From Cunninghamella blakesleeana (lineage: Eukaryota > Mucoromycota > Mucoromycetes > Mucorales > Cunninghamellaceae), in assembly GCA_017871115.1 (NCBI GenBank), contig JAFCIZ010000003.1, positions 435,001-499,000 on the forward strand: a stretch of DNA of 64,000 bases. The letters run 5' to 3'. Position 1 is the stretch's first letter. The number at the start of each line of letters is the position of its first letter. A program made the translations under genes and the position numbers. The notes beneath the pieces are model-generated. The model was given only the letters and a program-made list of their open reading frames with translations. It searched no databases and had not been told where the DNA came from. Shown here in pieces: positions 12,154 through 25,114 of the stretch.

Positions 12154-12448
12154 TTATGATAAAGATTGTAACTGTAGTTGTAAAGATTGAACATGCTTAT
12201 CTTTATCAACCAATTGAGATTTTAATATGTTATATTGATCCAATAGCAATTGATACTTTTCCATAATCGAGTTATTTTCCTGTTGTACTGAATCCATTTC
12301 TTGTAATAAAATATCCAATTTTCTTTCATAAGATAAATGGTAAGATGGTAAAGTAGGTGGTTGAGTTGGTAAAGATGACGAGCGATACATATGATGACTT
12401 TCTAACGGATTATCTTTTGGTGGTAAGGGCGGAACTAAATGATCATTG

Positions 12449-12504
<56 letters not shown>

Positions 12505-13137
12505 TGTTGATGCTGTTGATGATGACGATATGGTAGAAGAAAAAGATGAAGCTTGGGAAGATAGAGAAGGAGGTAAAGTTGAAAGGGAAGGCCTTAGTCG
12601 TATAGGAGAAGAGGTTAAAAAGGAATCAAATTGTGGTAAGTAAGAAGTAGGAGGAGAAGATGAAGAATGTTTTTGAGTAGGGGAAGAGGAAGAAGGGTGA
12701 GGACGAGATGATGAAGAAATTGTAGATGAAAAGGACATGTCGTCATCATCCACATCATATTCTTCTTCTTCTTCTAGTTCTAATTCCTGTTCATCAATAG
12801 ATGGATAGCGAGATTTTTTGGTGGTTGTGGTTGGTTTTTTTTTGAAGGATGTAAAAGTGTGATGGTGAGAATCATGAAGTAATTGATCATCTTCATCATT
12901 ATCTATTAACCAATGGTCCGAAAGTGAAGTGTAGGATCGAGATCGGTTCATAACAATGGCTCCATTGGCTTTTACTCTTAAATAAGGATCGTCTTGATTT
13001 GTATTGGTCATATTCGCATTCATTCTTTGCTGAATTTTCGATTGTTCTTGAAAATGGTAGGATAGCAAATCATTATTATTATTATGATTAATATGATCTT
13101 TATGCTTTGGATGAAATATTTTTTTGTTTAATCGCAT
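12154..13137 (-). CDS. Unknown low-complexity protein with C-terminal coiled coil
   Basis: Single-exon frame of 327 residues from ATG 13137 to TAA 12154. I do not recognise the family. The N-terminal third is basic and contains SRSYTSLSDHW, which looks like a phosphorylatable Ser-rich motif. The middle is Ser/Pro-rich with an acidic patch (ELELEEEEEYDVDDDD) and a long Asn run encoded almost only by AAT. A proline motif VPPLPPKDNP could bind SH3 domains. The last 60 residues form heptads (LLQEMDSVQQENNSIMEKY, then LQLQLQSL), so dimerisation is likely. Codon bias and the clean frame support a real gene; function is open. Confidence 0.7.
12451..12503. repeat. (ATT)n trinucleotide run coding poly-Asn
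   Basis: An uninterrupted ATT run of about 17 units on the + strand, read as AAT (Asn) codons on the coding minus strand of the coiled-coil protein gene. The near-total use of one codon suggests recent slippage expansion. Confidence 0.9.
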
Positions 13138-13689
13138 AGTCTGTATTTATTTATTATATAGATGTATATTTATATTTATTTATATATTTATATATTTATA
13201 TATTTATATATTTATATATTTATATATTTATATATTTATATATACGTGTGTGTGTGTGTGTGTGTAAAAGAAAGAGAAAAAGAAATTAAAGTGAAAAATG
13301 TCAAAAAAAAAAAGAAAAAAAGAAAATAATTATAATGAAAACATAGGTCATTTTTTAGGGGGTAGGAGAAAGAGAAAAGAGAGTATAAAGATCATATATA
13401 AAATTACCATATCTAGATTATTCACATAATGATGATACTAATAATTAAATATTTATAAATTTTGTACTATTCTTTACAACTTTAAACAAGTTTTTTTAAT
13501 AAAAAAAGGAGATTAGCCATTTTTAAATAATGATGGGTTATTAGGAGTGTTTTCTTTTTTTTTAAAAAAAAAAAGAAAAGAAATAAGCTTATAATTATAA
13601 TAATTTATTATTATTATTTATTATTTATTTATTATTACTATTATATATAAACAATAAATGATAACAAAACGACACTTTTTTTTTTTTTC
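13138..13689. other. Intergenic region with 8-bp minisatellite
   Basis: About 550 bp between the coiled-coil gene start and the E2F stop. It contains the TATATTTA repeat, a (TG)n run and an A/G-rich tract (13265-13400) that is pyrimidine-rich on the sense strand of the downstream gene. No gene seen. Confidence 0.7.
13181..13265. repeat. (TATATTTA)n minisatellite followed by (TG)n
   Basis: About eight copies of the 8-bp unit TATATTTA up to roughly 13244, then ACG and about ten TG units. It lies 45-130 bp upstream of the ATG of the coiled-coil gene, in promoter or 5' UTR position. Confidence 0.85.
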
Positions 13690-13767
13690 TTATTCATGCA
13701 CAAACGATTTTAAACTCAGGGGATGATGAGTAGAAGAGGAGGATGATGATGATGATGATGTGTTGAT

Positions 13768-13815
<48 letters not shown>

Positions 13816-14712
13816 ATTAGTATTAGTAGTAGTAGTAATTGCATGTGTGGTATTAAAAGGTGATGGATAAATGTAAAAATTAGATTGTGATGATGGAGTA
13901 ATAAATTCTTTTTTATAAAATAATGACGATGATGATGATGATGATGATGAAGATGAATGGTGATGGTCAAAAGTAGGTGATGCTATATAAGAAGAGGATG
14001 AAGTAGATGAAGTAGATGAAATAGTAGTATTAGTCGGTGAAGAAGATAAAGAATTAATAAAAAGATCATAATCTTCTTTAGTAAAGTAACATTGAGGATG
14101 CTGTAATGCACGTAGCTGATGATGTTGGATAGTTTCATAGATTTGGTTTAATTTTTGGTTTTCATTTTCAAGTTCCATATTTAATTTTTTTAATTGGTTT
14201 AATTTTTGCTTTTTTTTATTATAATAACAAGAGGATGAAGAAGAAGAAGAAGTGGATGATGATGACGGCGAGGAATATGCAGTTTTCTCCCTTATTTTAC
14301 TACCACTAAAAATAATAATAATAAACATTTTTTTTATTAATATAAATAATAAATAATAATAATAATGCCCTCTTTTTATATATATATATATATATATATA
14401 TAAAGAATATATACATATTTATACTTACATCCACTTCACATGATTTTTTGATACTTTTTCAATTAATTGGATACCTTCTAATACATTGGTAATATCATAT
14501 ATTCGCCTCTTTTGTACATTTAAATTAATAGCAGCTTGCTTTAAATCAATATGTTCACCTTTAGCTTCCATAATAAATTGAATGAATCTCTCTGTTAATA
14601 TACTTAATGAGGATTCCTGTCGACTTGTATAAGTTGGTTTTCTTTTATCAAGTGGTTGCTGTTCTTTGATGGTAGGTAATGTAGATGCTTTCTGCTTTTT
14701 AGATATCATCAT
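13690..14712 (-). CDS. E2F-family transcription factor
   Basis: E2F proteins bind promoters of S-phase genes, usually as a dimer with DP. Two exons (14712..14429 and 14305..13690) join in frame to 299 residues. The winged-helix DNA-binding domain is at about residues 30-95: [40 protein letters not shown] and [12 protein letters not shown], including the [12 protein letters not shown] recognition helix of E2F. Directly after it a leucine-rich coiled coil ([20 protein letters not shown]) fits the E2F dimerisation zipper. The C-terminal half is Ser/Asn/His low complexity with no clear Rb-binding box. I chose ATG 14712 (MMISKK); codons before it encode a UTR-like Phe/Tyr string. Early-diverging fungi keep E2F while Dikarya replaced it with SBF/MBF. 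Confidence 0.93.
13771..13812. repeat. (ATT)n run coding poly-Asn in the E2F C-terminus
   Basis: Fourteen ATT units on +, read as AAT codons in the minus-strand E2F gene. It is in frame and lies outside any recognised domain. Confidence 0.9.
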
Positions 14713-15580
14713 GTTAACAATAATATTAATATATAAAGAAAAAAAGAAAGAGAAAAAATAAAAATAAAAAGAGGGAAAAAGAGAGGGAAAAAAAAAAAAG
14801 TATACAAAGATGATCATTCAATAAATAAATAGAAAAAAAAAAAAGAGGCGGGAAATAAGAAGAAAAAAGGGGGTTTATTTGTCATTTTTGGAAAATAAAT
14901 TTTATATATTTTATATTATTTATTATTATTATAATTATTTACTTTATATAAAAGATCATGCATAAATATTAACTATAAGGTCATGAGGATGCTAATGATG
15001 TTGATGATGGTATTGTATTTACTATTGTTGTTGTTGTTGTTGTTGTTATTATTGTTGATCATTTATGATTCATTCATTAAAAAAATAGTATTGTTCCATA
15101 TGAAATTAAATATAAAAGTGTTGAAGTTATTGTGTGTGTGAATATATGTTGATTATTTTTTGGTTCTATTTTTTTTTTTTTTTTTGGTTGTTATTGTATA
15201 TATGCCATGATGAAAAAAAAAAAAAGAGAGAGAGAGAGGAGGATATAAATAAAGGTAAAAATATATAAAAAAAAGAGGGGTTATAGAAAGAATGAGGAGA
15301 GAATAAAAGCGTGTGATTGACAGACAAAGAGAGAGAAAAAGAAAGAGAGAGAGAGAAAGAGAGAGAAAGAGGAAGATCAACTGATGAATGAATGAAAGGG
15401 GTGAAAAAACTTTATATGTATAAAAGGTAATAGAGTATATGTGTGATTATAGAAAAGTTAAAAACATTAATAATAATAATAATTAAATATATATATGTAT
15501 ATATATAATAATAATAAGAATAATAATAATCGTGATGATGAATTAAATAATGGCAATAATTGTAATAAAATAATTATAAA
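14713..15580. other. E2F upstream region, purine-rich on + strand
   Basis: About 870 bp from the E2F ATG to the stop of the C2H2 gene. It holds a (TTG)n patch at about 15020-15050 and a long GA-rich tract at 15205-15375, which on the E2F sense strand is CT-rich. It should contain the E2F promoter and 5' UTR and the C2H2 3' UTR. No gene seen. Confidence 0.65.
15205..15375 (-). promoter_or_regulatory. Pyrimidine-rich tract upstream of E2F
   Basis: Nearly pure A/G on the + strand with GAGAGA blocks, hence CT-rich on the E2F sense strand. It lies about 500-660 bp before the ATG. Similar tracts precede many genes here. A promoter role is inferred only. Confidence 0.35.
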
Positions 15581-17524
15581 TTAGGAATAGCATTTTTGAA
15601 AACGCCCAAATCCTTGGATAGCTTCAAATTCATCCAAAGTTAAATCAATCCCTTCTTCTTTTTTTAATTCAAATTGATAATCATTCTCTTGCTTTTGCTG
15701 CTGCTGTTGTTCATTTCCTTTTTTTTCATTAACACCTTCTTTCTCATCTATTGTTTTTATTTCTTGAATCATATCCTTTTTATCGAGATTAGTCTGATAC
15801 ATTGATTTTTCTAAACATTCAATAGGGTTACACAAGTCTTGTATTGATAATCTTCTTGTAATAGTTTTTTCTAGCGTTTGTAATGATGGCCATGTCATGG
15901 ATCTAATTGGCTGTTGTTGCATTTGTTGCTGCTCTTTTTCATGTTGAAGGAAATAGTTTTCTGGTGGTTCATCAGGGTGATTCATAAGATAAGTAGCTAA
16001 TCTAGGTAATATCATGTGTGTATGATTATATTGTGAATCGTTTTCTTCTTCTGAATCTTCCGAATCTTCTTTTTTGTATAATGGCTTTAATGTATATTTT
16101 TCATTAGTCATCATCATCATGTTAGGCGATTTTTGATAAGGATATGGGTGGAATTGAACTTTAGGTGTAGTACGGGACCTTTTAGTACAATGAGGATGAT
16201 AAGATGATGTGGAATCCATAATAGATGATGTGGATGATGTTGACGACAAAGGTGATTCGGGTAACTGTTGTTGCTCATTCATCATTGTATTTGAAGGAAG
16301 CAACCATATAGGTTGCTGGTGTTGTTGCGGTTGTTGTTGTTGAAAATGAGATGATGAGGAAGAGGTGGAGGAACCTGGCCATGAAGAAGGAAAAGAAGTA
16401 GAGTAGTTTGAAGAAGGATGCGATATTAAGGGTGGTAATATGTATTCTTCTTGATTGGACGATCTTTGTGGTTGGTGTAAATTAGTAAATAGCGTGGTTC
16501 TTTTAAAAGTAGATGAAGATCCTTGCGAAAATGTAGATACATCATCATCATCATCACCACCATCATCTATATCTTGCTGATTGTTTTCTTCTTGTCTATA
16601 TTCATCGTCATCATCTTCTTCGTTATCATCGTCCTCTTCATAAGTATCATCATCATCTTCATCCATTTCTGAATAATTTTTCCTTTGTTGAAATCTTCTT
16701 TTGCTTTGTGAATAGCTTGTAGTTGGTTGATTAGTGGAAGAGCCACGCCTTGAAGAAGGAGGAGAAGGTAGACCGCTAATTTGATTAAAAGAAGGATCTT
16801 GGCTATCGGATTGAGAATTAGAATGATTACTTTTATGACCATTCATATGCTGTTTAGTTATGGAACCAGTACTTTTGGATCGTCTGGTTGTATTGCGACT
16901 TTTATTATGTGTTTGAGTATGTTGCATCATATTATCAAATCTACTAAACATACGTTCACATCCTTCTACTACACACTTGAAAGGTTTCTATAATTATTAT
17001 TATTATTATTATATAAAAAAAAAAGAATATACATAATAATATTAGTATTAAAATAATAACCAGAATTCATATTTTTAAAATAATTGTAATTTAGTATTAT
17101 ATTTATATTTATATATATTCTTTTTTATTTTTATTTTACCTCTCCTGTGTGTTTTCTATAAAGTAGTTGTTCATTATTATTTTTTTAAAAAATTAAATAA
17201 ATGAAATAAAGTAATGGACAAGAAAAAAGAGAAAGATAAGGAAAAAAAAAAATTGTGAGTTTAATTTTTTTTTAAAAAAATATAACAATCTGACTTTTTT
17301 TTTTTTTTTTTTTTTACATATATACATAAATTATATATATAAAAATCTAACCTCATATGCCGTGCAAGATGCTCAGATCGAGTAAATACCATACGGCAAT
17401 CTCCATATCCTTTACATTGAAATAATTTAGGCTTTCCACCTCTTGTTTTTTTAATAGAAGCAGTCTCTGATGATTGTGGTTGTTGTGGTTGTTCCATCAT
17501 TGTTGTTTCTGTTCCCATAACCAT
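15581..17524 (-). CDS. Two-finger C2H2 zinc-finger transcription factor
   Basis: Three exons, 17524..17352, 17155..17140 and 16987..15581, total 1596 nt (531 residues). Two adjacent C2H2 fingers lie near residues 36-90: [20 protein letters not shown] with HMRKH, the TGEKPF linker, then [19 protein letters not shown] and TQTH. The RSEHLARH and SRFDNMMQH helices resemble Msn2/4-, Com2- and Rsv-type stress and nutrient factors that bind CCCCT-like sites; target specificity is inferred. The linker is carried by a 16-nt micro-exon. The rest is Ser/Gln/Asp-rich, probably an activation region, with a conserved-looking C-terminal motif [16 protein letters not shown]. Nuclear location is likely. Confidence 0.9.
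17140..17155 (-). other. 16-nt micro-exon of the C2H2 gene
   Basis: Flanked by a TATAG acceptor and a GTAAAA donor. With one split codon it supplies R-K-H-T-G-E, restoring the last His of finger 1 and the TGEKP linker. Without it neither the frame nor the zinc finger works. Confidence 0.88.
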
Positions 17525-17993
17525 ATAAATATAAAAATTAAAATATTATAAAAAAGCAAAAAGTACGAAAGGGAATAAAATAAAATAAAAAAAGTGAAAG
17601 AAATAAAAAAGAAAAAGATGAAAAGGGAAAAAAATTATATATTTTTTTGACAGCAAGGGAAAGAAAGAAAGAAAGAGTAGAGAAGATTATAATTTCCGTT
17701 TAAAATAATTATGCAAGGTACCGAAAAGGGGAAAATAAAAAATTATACCTATTATTCACTTAATAACTCTACAATAATGATAATAGCAATATAAATAAAT
17801 ATAAATATATTTACATACATTGGTTAATTTCTTCCATCGTGTTATGTTCTATTAAATATATACATTTACCTTATAAAATAAAATGAAATACATAAACAAA
17901 AAGGATAATACTAAAAACTATATGTAGATATTCAAAATAATAATAATAATGATTATTATATATATTATATTAAATAATAATAATAATAGTAAA

Positions 17994-18038
<45 letters not shown>

Positions 18039-19405
18039 CTGTACAGATTTATTTTTTGTCAATATTAATTATAATCATTTTATATTATTATATACCCGAG
18101 GTGTATGCTAATGTTTTAAAAAAAGCATCGGCTAGTTTTTTTTTAAAAAATAATAAATAAAAAATAATAATAATACGTAATAGTTAAATAACTATTATAC
18201 TATTTATTATAATGTTCCACTAATACTTCTTTTTATTATTAAAAAAAAAAAGAGAAAGAAAGGGTTGTATATATTATTCCAACCATCAATTACCATAGTT
18301 ATATATGTATACATATTTACAAATCAAACATCGAGATTTTTTCAAAAGAAAAATACGAAAAAACTCCGATGTCACTCTGAAGTAGGATTATAGCGAGGTT
18401 GGGTGCAGGAGCGATACACAAGGAAAATTATTGATGATCCCACTACGAACGGAGAGTTTTTCTCTTCCTATTTTAGTAATTTAAGGACCATTTTTTTTCC
18501 ACTGTAATGTAAATACGTACACTTTAAATTTTTTTATTTGACATGATCTACGTGTAGCTATACTTTTTTTCTCGATCCCAAATTGAAAAAAGACTTGTCT
18601 ATTCTCTTTTGTTTTAACTCATTGATCTTTATATATATATATATATATATATATACGCTCGTAATTGTGACAAAAAAAAACTCCAAGGAACAGCACATTC
18701 TTTTTTGTTTGGTATTCATTTTCTCCTCTTTTTTTTTTTTTGAATCAATTGTGTTTTTCTTTTTTTCGATCATCTTACGTAACGAAGGAACAAATAAAAA
18801 AATTCGAAAAAGCATTGAAATCATAATTTTTTTTTATTGTAAGAAATAAAAAATAAAAATAAAAATAGAAATCAAATGATATTTGTGTATACGTAGATAC
18901 ATAAATGTATTAGTAATAATAGTGTTGTGCTTAATAATCTATATAAATATATAGGTACTAAATTATATTTTTTTATTTTATATTAAAGGTACATATAGAG
19001 AAATATTATACGTTCTTGATATAGCTTTATATTATATATGAATAATAAATTAGTTATATTTCTATTTCATGGTTAAAATATTTAGTAATAACAATGTTAA
19101 TAAAATATAGATGATATCTTAATTTGAGTAACATATATGATAGAGTGATTTTAATGTATTACTATATATTAAAAAAAAAGGCACTCTTTATCAATTGGTT
19201 AAGGTTTGATCTACTCTATTTTTTCTCTCTATATAAATAACTTGAGTTTTAAAATAAAAATAATAACCGGACTTTCAATTTTAAAAAAATGGCACTAAAA
19301 AAATAAAATAATAAAATAAAGATTTTCTTTTTTGTCTCTTCCCTTTTTTTTCTTTCTTTTTTCTTTTCATCTTTTTTCATCTTTATAATTTAAAAATATA
19401 TAAAA
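17525..19405. other. Long intergenic region between divergent genes
   Basis: About 1.9 kb between the C2H2 gene (-) and the fucose synthase gene (+). The left end is A/G-rich (17570-17690) and the right end is T/C-rich (19318-19385), so both starts are preceded by sense-strand pyrimidine tracts. (AAT)n runs lie at about 17940 and 17998-18032. The island 18358-18463 is listed separately. Confidence 0.7.
18358..18463. other. GC-richer island with matching ends, unassigned
   Basis: About 100 bp of near-balanced composition in DNA that is otherwise strongly AT-rich. The ends are partly inverted repeats: AAAAACTCCG at 18359-18368 and CGGAGAGTTTTT at 18450-18461, so a transcript could close into a stem, and a T run follows as in pol III genes. 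The core includes GCGAGGTTGGGTGCAGGAGC. It could be a structured RNA, the end of an old transposon or a coding relic (the minus strand is open for about 30 codons). No known RNA family is recognised. Confidence 0.35.
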
Positions 19406-20938
<1,533 letters not shown>

Positions 20939-21155
20939 TTTTTTTTTTCTTTTTTTTTTAAATCATAATAACATAGCATCTTTTTTTTTTGTATATTTAA
21001 ACAAAAAAGAATAAATTTAAATAAACCATCATTTTGGATCATTGTTTTTTTTGTGCGTATTTTGGATTTCCTGCCTTTAATAATAGTATCAGCAATATAT
21101 AGTTGGTGTATTTAAAAAAAATAAAAAAACCCCATTCTATTTATAATCTAAAAAT

Positions 21156-21861
21156 CTAGTTCTCTTCATCTTTTTCATTTTCAAACGCATCCCAATCAAA
21201 ATCATCGTAGTTTTCTTCATCATCCGATTGATTATTTTTTTCTTGTTTCTTTTTTGATTTATCCTCACCACCACCTTCTTGTTTAGCCAGTATTTCATCA
21301 TACCTAATTAAATCAAAATTAAAAAATAACAAAATCAAATCAAAAAATGAATTTGAGAGTATATTATTTATAGGGCTGTTCCATTTTTTTTTTACCATTT
21401 TAATAATTGACTCTTTTGTTTTGTTGTGAAGCAAGGTACTTTAAGAGCATCTTCAATAAGTGGAAAAGCTGATATGCTATTTTCGGCTGTTGTAGTGGTT
21501 CTATTTATTAAGAATAAAAAAAGGTCTTTGGTTAAAATATATAAACTAATATGCATATTTTTATAACTATTTCTATATATTTTTATTTACCTATCAAAAG
21601 CAGAAAAATAAGCTTCAATGCAAGCAAATAGCTTATTCTTTTCTTTATCAGTAAATCTATAATCCTATATATTATTATATAAAATAAACCAAATGAAATT
21701 TTATTTAAAATCGATTTCCTCTACTAAGTATACAATAATAGATTTACCTGATTTTTAAATATAAATTTTTTAAGTGTTAACATTTGTTTAACAGTTTTTG
21801 CAGTAGGTGGATTTGCTATTGTTTTGGTATCATCGTGAAATTTTTGAATACGTTGTTCCAT
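21156..21861 (-). CDS. Small unknown protein with acidic C-terminus
   Basis: Four exons (21861..21748, 21664..21591, 21500..21396, 21303..21156) join in frame to about 146 residues from MEQRIQKFHDD. I do not recognise the family. The first part is helical (KTVKQMLTLKKFIFKNQ, then TDKEKNKLFACIEAYFSAFD), followed by a short segment with FTTKQKSQLLKWYDEIL. The tail is highly charged: Lys-rich, then acidic, with DDFDWDAFENEKDEEN at the end. Consistent splicing over three introns argues for a real, conserved gene. It is convergent with the fucose synthase gene, the stops being about 220 bp apart. A nuclear or chaperone-like role would be guesswork. Confidence 0.75.
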
Positions 21862-21985
21862 ATTTTATTTTATTTTTTTTAAAAATAAAAATAAAAGATT
21901 TTTTTTTTAAAAAAATGAATTCAGGCAAAATAATTTTAAAATTGAATAGCCGTCGAAAATTTCGAACATTTAATAAATCTCTACG

Positions 21986-22016
<31 letters not shown>

Positions 22017-22225
22017 TAAGCATCTTTGCATGGTTTAGATTCAAAATTTTCACTGGTGAAATACAATATACTCTTTATAAATGGATTTATTTTTAAAGTA
22101 TTTACTCAATGGAAATTGATTTGTCATATCAAAATTAGTAAAGGCCATTATTAACACTCATAATAGTAATATCAAGAACGCGATAAAAGCAGGTGAAACA
22201 ATGTCATAGATGCACTGGCCAAAAA

Positions 22226-22257
<32 letters not shown>

Positions 22258-23240
22258 ACTCATTTGTATTATATTGATATAATTAAATCAATTAATATTA
22301 AATAGTATTTTGTTTTCACTTTGACCACGTCATGAACCATACTTGTTTAGGAATGTACCTGAGTTTATCGGAATAGAAAATGCTATCACTCAATCTATTA
22401 TGAATGGATTGAAATACAAAAATGAATTAGGCTTGAAGGTTAAAAAATAAAATGATATTAATAATAAAACTTAGCACTTACTTCTACTAATGCTGCTAAA
22501 AACTGTGATCAAAATAAGGTTAGCTTTACTGCTTCTATTTTAAAACTTTGATCTCGGGAAGGTGTGTATAATATACTTGGATAATAATAATAATAATAAT
22601 ATGTGATTAAATAATTGTATATATTTTGTGAACATATACGTTTAATCATTCTTTACAAAGATTTTTATTTTATTTTATTTTATTTTTTTCCAAGCATGAA
22701 CATAATACTGATCAAAAAGCTGGGTTTGAATATAATGATAAAACGATTATTAGTACAAGTATAGTAAGATACACCACCACCAAACATAGGAATATTAATA
22801 ATATACCAAGTTGAATAGTATAGAACGAAAACGTATGGTATAGGTATTATAAATAAAATTTTTTAGCTTCCTGGAAACTCCCAAAACTCTATTATTGTAT
22901 TGTTGTTAGTTCTCTCATTATTGGGAAAAGTTAAAAAATAAGCCTAAATAATAAATATTAATACAGTAATAATAATTTTTATTAATTAAAAAAGATAAAA
23001 ATATATAAAAAAAGGACATGTAATTTACTATTCTATATGTACAAAAAATAAAATAAAAAAAAAAAGAAAAAATTAATAAAAAAAGTGTTCCATCAATATA
23101 ATAGCTTTAATACATATTAAATGAGGGTATAATAATTATGATTACATCTAAAAATAAAAAAAGTTTAAAAGCTTAAATAATAAATAATAAATAATAATAG
23201 CAAAAATAATAATAAAGAGAAAGAGAGATAATAAACATTA
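21862..23240. other. Intergenic region with coding relics and poly-A runs
   Basis: About 1.4 kb. The promoter of the small acidic-tail gene lies at the left; poly-T (21989-22012) and poly-A (22221-22244) runs follow, then the decayed coding fragments listed separately. The right part is AT-rich and presumably includes the 3' UTR of the carrier gene. Confidence 0.6.
22123..22815 (+). pseudogene. Decayed coding remnant in several pieces, unidentified
   Basis: Three plus-strand pieces read as plausible protein between stops: about 22123-22208 (VISKLVKAIINTHNSN, then a stop), 22348-22450 (NVPEFIGIENAITQSIMNGL, then KNELGLKVKK and a stop) and 22695-22812 (KHEHNTDQKAGFEYNDKTII, then a stop). A fourth short stretch between them reads STNAAKNCDQNKVSFTASIL. 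The composition differs from random AT-rich sequence here. No splice path gives an intact gene, so I call it a relic. The A24 run at 22221 follows the first piece; a retrocopied origin is possible but weak. Confidence 0.4.
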
Positions 23241-25114
23241 TTACTCATCGCCATCGTTGTCCATATCACTAATTGTGTCCATGACTTCATTAAAGGATTT
23301 CAAAGGATCAAAATCCAAATCTAAATCCATACTACGAAAATCAATTTCTCTTTTTAATAATTCAAATACTAAAAACCCAACACTTGTCGCAGGGACCACT
23401 TTTAAAACTGTACTACCAAACTCTTGATATAAAAATTTCATCCAACTACCACCATTTAATTTGACTTGTAATTTACATTGTTCCCAGGTACGTTTGTATA
23501 GTACATTAACAGGCTCTCTTTTAGTTTTATGAGTGAATTCTGATTGACCTTCTTCTATATAAAAAATACTATGAATTTTAGAAAAGGGGTGATCAATGCA
23601 TTGATAAGCTATAGCGGCTGCTGCACCGGCTAATATGACAAACATAGGTTCTAATAATAAGGGTGGCCGTTGCTGATGTTTTTGTAGTTGCTGTTGTTGT
23701 ATCTGTTGTTGTATCTGTTGTTGTTGATGAAGATGATGATGTGGATCAACCAATTCTTTCATTTCTTCTTTCCATGATATTTCTAAATCTTCTAATACTT
23801 TGGATGAGACTACATGTAATCCATACATTTCATCTAAATAGTAGTAATATCCTTGTTGTTTGACCCATTCAAATGTTGCAAAAAATAACCCACATGCCAA
23901 AGAATCCTATAAATAAATGAGTATATATACGTATATATATGCATATGATAATTACTATTCCTTGCCTTATTTTTTTTTTTTTTCACGATAATCCTATACT
24001 TCTTATTATGATAGATAGTCCATTTTGTTCTTTTTCATGAAATCATTATTTTAATTTACCCTAATCAAAGTTAATGTAAACCCACGATAAGCACTAGCAA
24101 TCCCCAATTCTTTTAAGGTATTTTTTGCAAATTGATACAGGGATCGATGTTTCCCTTCCAATAAATCATTAACTTCAAACCTTACTTTTAAAGAATCCAA
24201 TGGTGTAGCAACAATTGATTGAGCTGCTCCTGCTAAACATCCGGCTGTGAAAACGGCACTATAAGGTGGTGGTGGGAAAGGCCGGTGTAGTTGATAGGCG
24301 GAAGGTGGATGAAAAATGGGTAAGACTGCTATGTAAGTGGTATAAAGAACTGCACCAATCATTGTATTGGCAAACATAGGTGGAAATAAATGCTTTGGCA
24401 AAAAACCCCACTATAAAAAAATAAACAATATTGAAAAAAAGCGAGTTATTTATATTAAAAAAAGTTCTATATGTTTATATATAAATACCAATGCATCAAT
24501 ACTTACGCCTTTTGTTTTAACAGCATGAGTGATCATACCAATAGAGGTATATCGTAAAGAGAATTTTTTACTTGTTTCATCCACAGGCATTAAAGCTCTA
24601 GCCATGATTAAATAATCAACACGAAGCGGTCTAAATAACTATATATTTATATATATATGTATATATTAATTTTTCTATATGCATATACATATCTTTTTTT
24701 TTTTTAAAAAAATAATAATAGTAATAATACTTGCAACATTTTTTTCTATTACTATTATCTACATATTTTATTCTTACTTACCTTAATTGGGGTACGATAA
24801 AATAAATATAAACCTTGAAGCATAAGTGTTCGAGCAATAGCTGTTGTACCACCAATAGAAGTAGCTTCTTTTGCTTTACTACGATTTACTTGCATAGTAT
24901 TAATACCATTTGTTGATGTTGGTATTGTTGTCGAAGTTAAATTGGGTACCATAGATAAATTATTATGTTGTATTTGTCTATTTTTATTATATGGCAATAA
25001 GGTTGATAAATAATTTAAGGGTAATTTAGTTGAATGAATGATATTACTTATTGAAGTTGAGGAGGAAGTAGAAGTAGAAGGGGAAGGTGTGATCGATCCT
25101 TCTGGAATAGACAT
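23241..25114 (-). CDS. Mitochondrial carrier family protein, divergent
   Basis: Solute carrier of the inner mitochondrial membrane. Four exons (25114..24782, 24638..24507, 24410..24060, 23906..23241) join in frame to about 493 residues, long for the family (about 300). The extra length is a Ser/Thr-rich N-terminus (first 100 residues) and a Gln-rich insertion. A typical carrier repeat is visible around FTAGCLAGAAQSIVATPLDS with PLDSLKVRF (PX[DE]XX[KR]) and the following helix SAYRGFTLTLIRD. The next repeat is degenerate: LAGAAAAIAYQCIDHPFSKI has PFSK in place of PXDXXK. An acidic tail ends the protein. Fungi have such long, divergent carriers; substrate unknown. Confidence 0.85.

Noticed and set aside
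18400..18440. U6-like ACGATACA and C-box-like TGATGAT matches
   Set aside because: Too short, and the surrounding conserved U6 or box C/D arrangement is missing.
18583..18849. Overlapping ORFs on both strands of 88 codons each
   Set aside because: Composed of poly-T, (TA)n and frame-independent low complexity; no splice or start context.
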